Origin: Balaenoptera acutorostrata
Taxonomy: Eukaryota > Chordata > Mammalia > Artiodactyla > Balaenopteridae
Length of the DNA: 64,000 nucleotides
Assembly (NCBI RefSeq): GCF_949987535.1
Contig: NC_080064.1
Location: forward strand, 41,488,282-41,552,281
Reading direction: 5' to 3'
Positions 58,362-64,000 of the stretch are shown one piece after another. The notes beneath the pieces are model-generated. The model saw only the letters and a program-made list of their open reading frames with translations, made no database searches and was not told where the DNA came from. Positions within the stretch are counted from its first letter, which is position 1. The number at the start of each line of letters is the position of its first letter. A program made the position numbers and the translations under genes.

Positions 58362-58374
58362 AAGGAATAAAGAA

Positions 58375-58770
58375 ATAAGATAAGGAATAAATAAATAATA
58401 GCACATTCATAAATGGATCATAATTATTAAAATAATGTTGCCAAAGAATATGTGATGACATAGGAAAAATTCAGAATACAAAATTTAATGAAAATGTAGA
58501 ACACATAATTACATGCAGAATGCAACATATCAATGTAAAAGGATATGCACAGAAAAGGAGAAAGAAAAAGAGCGCAATTGTAAGAACAAGGGAACTACTT
58601 GTTTAATCAATTGTTCACTGAATGGAAAGGAAGGGACAGAAGGAAAAGAAAGACACTGATAAGTTCACAGGAGTTGTCTCTTGGTGGAGAAATTAAGGGA
58701 GATTGTTTTCTATTTCCTCAAAATTCAAAATTTTTATATTAAAACAATATAATCAAAATCAGTAAATAGA
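58375..58770 (+). mobile_element. Ancient L1M 3' end, right half
   Basis: 'aataatgttgccaaagaata' near 58431 and the A/T-rich 3'UTR follow on directly from the fragment at 51095-51232 once the young L1 and one target-duplication copy are removed. Confidence 0.65.
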
Positions 58771-58904
58771 AAAATTAATATAGAAGAAAATATTAGTGTA
58801 TAAAGACAAAACCATCATTCTAATAACCTCAAGAAACCTTAGTCCATTTCAGTGTCTTCCCATTACTACTATTAACTCTTTATAAAGTAGTGTTTCCATT
58901 AAAG

Positions 58905-61870
58905 GGATAAAGAAGTGTTAAATAATTAATGAATAAAACTTAACTCTTATAATAAAGGATATTCATGGATAAAAGATCATCAATTGAGAACTAAATTAGA
59001 AATGAACAATAGAAGGAACTCTGGAAATTCCCCACAAAGTAAAACAATATGCTACTAAATAACCTATGGGTCAAAGGATAAATCAAAAGAGATACTAGAA
59101 AATATTTTAACTAAGTAAAAATGAAAACAAAACATAACAAATTACGGTATGTAACTTAACACTGCCTAGAGGGAAATTTATACCTTTAAATGACTACATC
59201 AAAAAATAAGAATGGTCTCAAATCAATAACCTAAACTTCTGAGTTAAAAAATCAGAAAAGAGAAAACTAAACCCAAGGTAAGAAGAAGGGAAATAATAGA
59301 GATGGGGGAGGGGTCAAATAAATAGAAAAGAAAATAAACAATACAAAAAAAATGAATAAAATCAAAATATGGTTCTTTGAAAATTCAACAAAATTGACAA
59401 ACTTTTAATGAGACTGACCAAGGAAAAAAAAGATACAAATCACTAAAATCAGGAATAAAAGAAGGGATATCAATACCAATCAAAGAGAAATTAAAAGAAC
59501 TATAGGTATTATTATGAAAAATATTTTAAAATAAATTAGACAGGTTAAATGAAATTGACAAGTTCTTTGAAAAATACATTAACTCAAGAAGAAATAGAAT
59601 ATCTCAATAGACCTATATCAAGTAAAAAGTTGAATTTGTAATTAGAAATTTTCCCACAAAGAAAATCCCAGGCCCAGATAAATTTTTACCAAATCTTTAA
59701 AGAGAAAATAATACCAAACTTTTAGAAAATCTTTCTTAAATCAGAGACAGAGGGAACACTTTTCAACTCATTCTTTGTGGCCAGTATTAGCCTGATACAA
59801 AAACTAGACAAAGACATCAGAAAAAAAGAAAACTACAGACCAATATTCCTCTTGAAAATAGGAAGAAATATAAAGCAAAATATTATCAAACCAGATCCAT
59901 CAGCCTATGAAAAGAATTATACACCACGATCAAGTGGGATTTATCCCAGGAAATCAAGGTTGGTTTAATCATTGAAAACAAAATAATACAACACATTAAT
60001 AGAACAAAAAACAAAAAATCACATGATTATCCAGATAGATAACCCCCCCAAAATCACTGGACAAAATCCAACACTTATTAATTATAGAAACTCTCAAAAA
60101 CTAGAAATAGAATGACATTTCCTCAACCTGCTAAAGGGCATCTATAAAAAATTCCCAGCTCCCAGTATATTCAATGGTAAGAAAATAAAAGCTTTCCTTC
60201 AAAGGTTAGGATCAAGGAAAGCATGTATGCTTTTGCCACTTCTTGCCAGTGAAATGAGGCAAAATAAATAGTTTGGTTAATTTTGTATATTATATATATA
60301 TATATATATTTATTTATTTATATATATATATATTATTCAATAATAAGAAGACAGTAAAAATCAAATTATCAAAAGAAATACAAGACTTGTACACTGAAAC
60401 CTACAAACACTGCTGAGAGAAATTAAATACAATCTAAATAAGTGGCAAGATATTCCATGTCTACAGATTGGAAGTCTCAAAATTATTAATATGGCAGTTT
60501 TCCCCAAATGATCTATAGATTCAACACAATCCCTATCAAAATACAACACCTAGCAAGTTTTTTAGAAAATGACAAGATGATCCTAAAATTTATATAGAAA
60601 TGCAAAGAACCTAGAAGAGCCAAAATGATTTTCAAAAAGAATACATTTTGAGTATTGATACTACCTGATTTCAAAACTTCAAAGATATAGTAATCAAGAC
60701 CGTGGGATATTAGCCTGAGATAGGCATATAGATCAATGAAACAGGATTGAGAGTTGAGAATTATAACCATATATGTAAAGCCAATTTATTTTTAGCAAAA
60801 GTGCCAAGAAAATTCAATGGGGAAAATATAATCTTTTTTGACAAATGGTGCTAAAATAGATATCTGAATACATAAGTTAACTCAAATTGGATCAAAGACC
60901 TATACATAAGAGCTAACTTTATAAAAGTCTTAGGAGAAAATGTAGGAGACATCCTTCATAACCTCTGGTTAGCAAAGAATTCTAAGCTATGATACCAAAG
61001 CACAATACATAAAAGAAAAAAATTTACAAATTGTACTTTACCAAAATTCAAAACTTTTGCACTTCAAAAGGTAACATAACAAAAATGAAAAGACAAACAC
61101 AATATTTGGAGAAAATAATTGCAAATCATATGTCTGATGATGGACTTATATCCAGAATATGGAATTATTTTAACTCAACAATAAGAACTCTAATCTATTT
61201 TAAAATGGGCAAAAGATTTAATAAATATTTTACCAAAGATACACAAATGGCTAATAAGTACATGAAAAGTTGCTCAGCCTCATTAATAATTAAGGAAATG
61301 TAAATTAAAACCACAGTGGTAAATCAATTTGATTGATGAAAATTTTTCTTAAAAAGTAAAATATAAATTTACCATAAGACTCAGGGGCAATATTCATAAC
61401 ATTCAAAAACTTAAAAGAATCCAAACATTCACCAACTGGTGAATGGATAAACAAAATGTGGTATGACCATACAATGCAATACCATTCAGAAACAAAAGAA
61501 CATTTTCTATTGATACGTGATATAACACGAATGAAACCTGAAAACATTCTGCCTTTTGAAAGAAGCCAGATGCAAAAGATGCATATTTTAAAATCTCATT
61601 TATATGAAACATCCCAAAAAAGGAAATTTATAGAGACACAAAGCAAATCTGCAGTTCCCTAGGAATGTGCATGGCAATGGTCATTAACTTAAAATGCGTA
61701 AAAGGAAATTTTGTGGGTGGTAGGAATGTTCTAAAACGGAATTCTGGTGATGGCTGCCTAACTGTTGTTGTTGTTGTTGTTTTTAAGAAGCATTGAATTG
61801 TACATTTTAAACAGGTGAATTTTATGATATATAAAGTGTGGATGCAATAAAACTTTTACAACCTTAAAAG
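58905..61870 (+). mobile_element. Old L1, ORF2 to 3' end
   Basis: About 3 kb of decayed L1 ORF2 and 3'UTR. Recognisable points are 'tggttctttgaaaattcaac' (59370, endonuclease-RT linker), 'aaagaaaactacagaccaat' (59824, RT domain), 'aagtgggatttatcccagga' (59932), 'tggatcaaagacctatacat' (60889) and the end 'tttatgatatataaagtgtg' (61823). It is AT-shifted and heavily mutated, older than the full-length copy next to it. Its 5' end is approximate. Confidence 0.85.
60288..60336. repeat. (TA)n / (TTTA)n microsatellite
   Basis: Two TA runs flank a short tttatttattta interval, expanded inside the old L1. Being nearly self-complementary, it can extrude as a hairpin. Confidence 0.95.
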
Positions 61871-61925
61871 AAAAAAATAATTCATGGAAATGTTATTATA
61901 GTGGGTCTAAAATTTCTTTCTAGGT

Positions 61926-62720
61926 GCTTTTGCTCTAAGTATCTTTGTTGTAAACATCTTTACCACAAGCATATTTGCAGCGTAACTAATTGGCCATAAA
62001 GAAGTTTTGCCATAAAAAAATAAAATAACTGGCTGCAGTTTGGTTTGACAACACAATACAAAAATCATGGAAGATGATAAGGATTTGTCCCAAAGTTGGT
62101 TTCTTATTTTGAAACACAATGCATTGGAGGAGAAAGAGGCCAAGGGCCTCAAAGGTGAAGAGTTGAACTCACATTTCTCATAGAACTTTGAAACATCTAT
62201 CAAAGGATATGTGACAATTATGCCAAGAACAAACAATCGTGTAGAAGGCTTTCACATGCAATACAAAGTTTGTTACAAACATGCATCTTAATACTTGGAA
62301 ACTGAAATCTTTCTTAATGAAGAAAGAAATTTTAGAGAAAAAAAAAGTGCAATGCAGAATAAGGGGATGAATCAACAAGCAAAAGAAAAGAAAAGAGAAA
62401 AAAAGAAATGTATAAAATATTATGAACAAAAGACTTGGAAGACAAGTGCTTAGATACAACCCACAATACAAAATCAGTTATTTGCACAGTATGGCATGAA
62501 TCTACACACATTTTAAATGTATTAAAATATTTTGCATTTCACAATAAAGTCTTCTTAATTTTAGTATTCATTTCTTGTGTTTCACTATGTCCTTTTTAAT
62601 GTCACTCTTTTATATTTCATTATTTTATCTTTTACAGGAAAATTGCCTTATGGCCAATTAGTTTTGTGGCAAAAATGTTTGCAGCAAAGATGTCTACAAC
62701 AAAGATCTTATGGCAAAAAT
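61926..62720 (+). mobile_element. DNA transposon with long TIRs, MULE (MuDR) type
   Basis: Terminal inverted repeats of about 80 bp, 61926-62013 and 62640-62720, are roughly 80% identical. Both contain atctttgttgta and ctaattggccata blocks (complement on the right). The ~620 bp between them carry remnants of a Mutator-like transposase on the plus strand. The element is internally deleted relative to an autonomous MULE. Ricksha is the MuDR-class family known from eutherians and is the likely relative, but I cannot confirm the name. No 9-bp target duplication could be made out. Confidence 0.72.
62102..62335 (+). pseudogene. MULE transposase remnant
   Basis: Frame 2 from 62102 reads SYFETQCIGGERGQ, then TFLIEL, a stop (TGA 62189-62191) where this family has Trp, and NIYQR. 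Frame 3 then reads RTNNRVEGFH (62226-62255). The pattern YFE..(W/C)IG - F.IELWN.Y - RTNN..EG(W/F)H is the conserved end of the MuDR/MULE transposase catalytic region. At least two stops (62156, 62189) and a frameshift between about 62205 and 62220 make it dead. Confidence 0.7.
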
Positions 62721-62863
62721 TTACACACATAGATAATAGGTGGAAGCAATGTTTGTACCAAGTGAGGGAGTGAGATAGGAGTAGTCCCCTCTGGCATGAA
62801 GGAATATTGTGTCACTAACTTTAGTTAGAATTGCCAGTTTACTGTGACAATAAGAAGCTGACT

Positions 62864-63212
62864 TGGGCTTCCCTGGTGGTGCCCAAGGGGTTAAGAATCC
62901 GCCTGCCAATGCAGGGGACACGGGTTCGAGCCCTGGTCCGGGAAGATCCCACATGCCACAGAACAACAAAGCCCATGCGCCACAACTACTGAGCCTGCCT
63001 GTGCTCTAGAGCCCGTGCTCCATAACAAGAGAAGCCACCGCAATGAGAAATCCATGCACTGCAATGAAGAGTAGTCCCTGCTCGCCGCAACTAGAGATAG
63101 CCCGCGCACAGCAATGAAGACCCAGCACAGCCAAAAATAAATAAATAAAATAAATTAATTAAAAGAAAATAAGGGGAGAGATCCCCCTTCCTCAAAAAAA
63201 AAAAAAAAAAAA
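62864..63212 (+). mobile_element. CHR-type SINE with two A-rich tails
   Basis: B box GGTTCGAGCCC at 62923-62933. A perfect 12-bp target duplication aagaagctgact lies at 62852-62863 and 63213-63224. After the normal (ATAA)n tail (about 63134-63170), some 30 bp of non-SINE sequence precede a second, pure poly-A run (63194-63212). This is the arrangement left by transcription past the first tail. A short insertion (ccaagg) also alters the A-box region near 62882. Confidence 0.94.
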
Positions 63213-63224
63213 AAGAAGCTGACT

Positions 63225-63392
63225 GATTTTTAGTCTGTTTTATTATTATTTTAGCATTCTCTTTAGAAAATGCACCCCCTGATTGCCTGAACCAAGGCAT
63301 ACTGCTCCTATAGCCCCCTTCTTGGTATGACATTTGCTGGAAGCATAAATAAATACATAAGAGAAATTGTTAATATTCTATCATTTTTGACT
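63225..63392. other. No recognisable feature
   Basis: No repeat identified. Confidence 0.4.
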
Positions 63393-63394
63393 TA

Positions 63395-63730
63395 TAAAGA
63401 CAGCAATTTCATCAGGTTCAACCTAATATAATCCTATGGACAGCAATTTGACAACACATCATAATTAAAAATCCACCTATCCTTTAATTCAGTAATTCTA
63501 TTTCTAGAAATTTGTCCTACAGATATACTTGCTCATGTGTAAAATCACTTTTGTACAAGAATATTCATTGTAGCATTGTTTATAATGGGAAATACTGAAC
63601 AAAACCAAAATAACCATACATTAAAAAAACTGATTAAACAAATTATAATATATTCCTATAATGAACTACTATGCAAATATTATAAAAAATAAAGCAGAAC
63701 TTATTTACTTACATATTGTAATGGAGAGGT
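63395..63730 (+). mobile_element. Ancient L1M 3' end
   Basis: 'cagcaatttgacaacacatc', 'agtaattctatttctagaaa' near 63491 and 'acaagaatattcattgtagc' near 63555, the same type of old L1 3' region as at 33120-33620. Confidence 0.75.
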
Positions 63731-63734
63731 ATAG

Positions 63735-63965
63735 TGGTGGAAAATGAAGGCTCTAGAGCTAAACTGTCACTATTTGAACCCAGTTCTACCAGTTACTTAT
63801 GAGTATTGCATAACCTCTCTGTTCCTATGTTTCCTCATCTGTAAAATAGGGATAAAATAATATATAGCTTATATATAGCTCTGATAATTAAATGGAGTTT
63901 TACATGTAAAATCCTTCAAAGAGTACCTGGCACATGGTAAGTGCTCTACAAATGTTAGCTATTAC
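63735..63965 (+). mobile_element. MIR SINE
   Basis: Full-length: 'tttcctcatctgtaaaatag' at about 63830 and 'cctggcacatggtaagtgct' near 63927. Confidence 0.92.
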
Positions 63966-64000
63966 TCTCTATAAAATGACTTGTTAGGTAAAAAAAAAAA

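Noticed and set aside
60288..60336. Replication origin or scaffold-attachment site
   Set aside because: An expanded TA/TTTA microsatellite in an old L1 is sufficient explanation.

Overview
The window is mammalian nuclear DNA built almost entirely of interspersed repeats. I find no intact protein-coding gene, RNA gene, CRISPR array or gene exon that I can defend. The lineage signal is the tRNA-derived CHR-type SINE (head gggcttccctggtggc, B box GGTTCGAGCCC) in seven copies, together with a full-length LINE-1 of the type seen in whales and dolphins. CHR SINEs are shared by Cetacea, Hippopotamidae and Ruminantia. I see no BovB-type LINE, which would be expected in 64 kb of ruminant DNA, so a cetacean (or less likely a hippo) fits best. 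The region is intergenic or deep intronic.

Layout. 1-504: 3' end of an L1 that starts before the window. 0.5-21 kb: ancient MIR and L2 fragments, hAT-type DNA elements (about 3900-4555 and a MER5A-like copy at 16803-16985), five CHR SINEs and short L1 3' ends. 9179-9258: a cluster of nested palindromes. 18.5-19.0 kb: a long imperfect inverted repeat. 21.8-22.5 kb: an L2 split by a MIR. 23.05-23.9 kb: the longest stretch with no visible repeat. 25.4-26.7 kb: a long antisense L2. 31.0-31.25 kb: a tandem repeat of about 68 bp. 31.85-33.6 kb: an ancient L1. 37.1-39.3 kb: an L1 3' half bounded by a 16-bp target duplication. 40.4-41.6 kb: a MIR cut into three pieces by two LTRs. 43.2-44.35 kb: another antisense L2. 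45.8-47.7 kb: two short L1 insertions with target duplications.

51246-58361 is a full-length L1 of about 7.1 kb (5'UTR, ORF1, ORF2, 3'UTR, poly-A) flanked by a 13-bp target duplication. It interrupts an older L1, and both of its reading frames are broken by several stops and frameshifts. An older L1 follows at about 58905-61870. Next, at 61926-62720, is a DNA element with terminal inverted repeats of about 80 bp and decayed coding sequence resembling a Mutator-like (MULE) transposase. The window closes with a CHR SINE, an old L1 piece and a MIR.

Nothing here forms an operon or pathway. The history is one of layered insertion: L2, MIR and DNA transposons first, then LTRs, then L1 and CHR SINEs, with target duplications preserved around the younger copies. 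All repeat names come from recognising consensus features by eye. Boundaries of the ancient elements are accurate to perhaps 10-40 bp.
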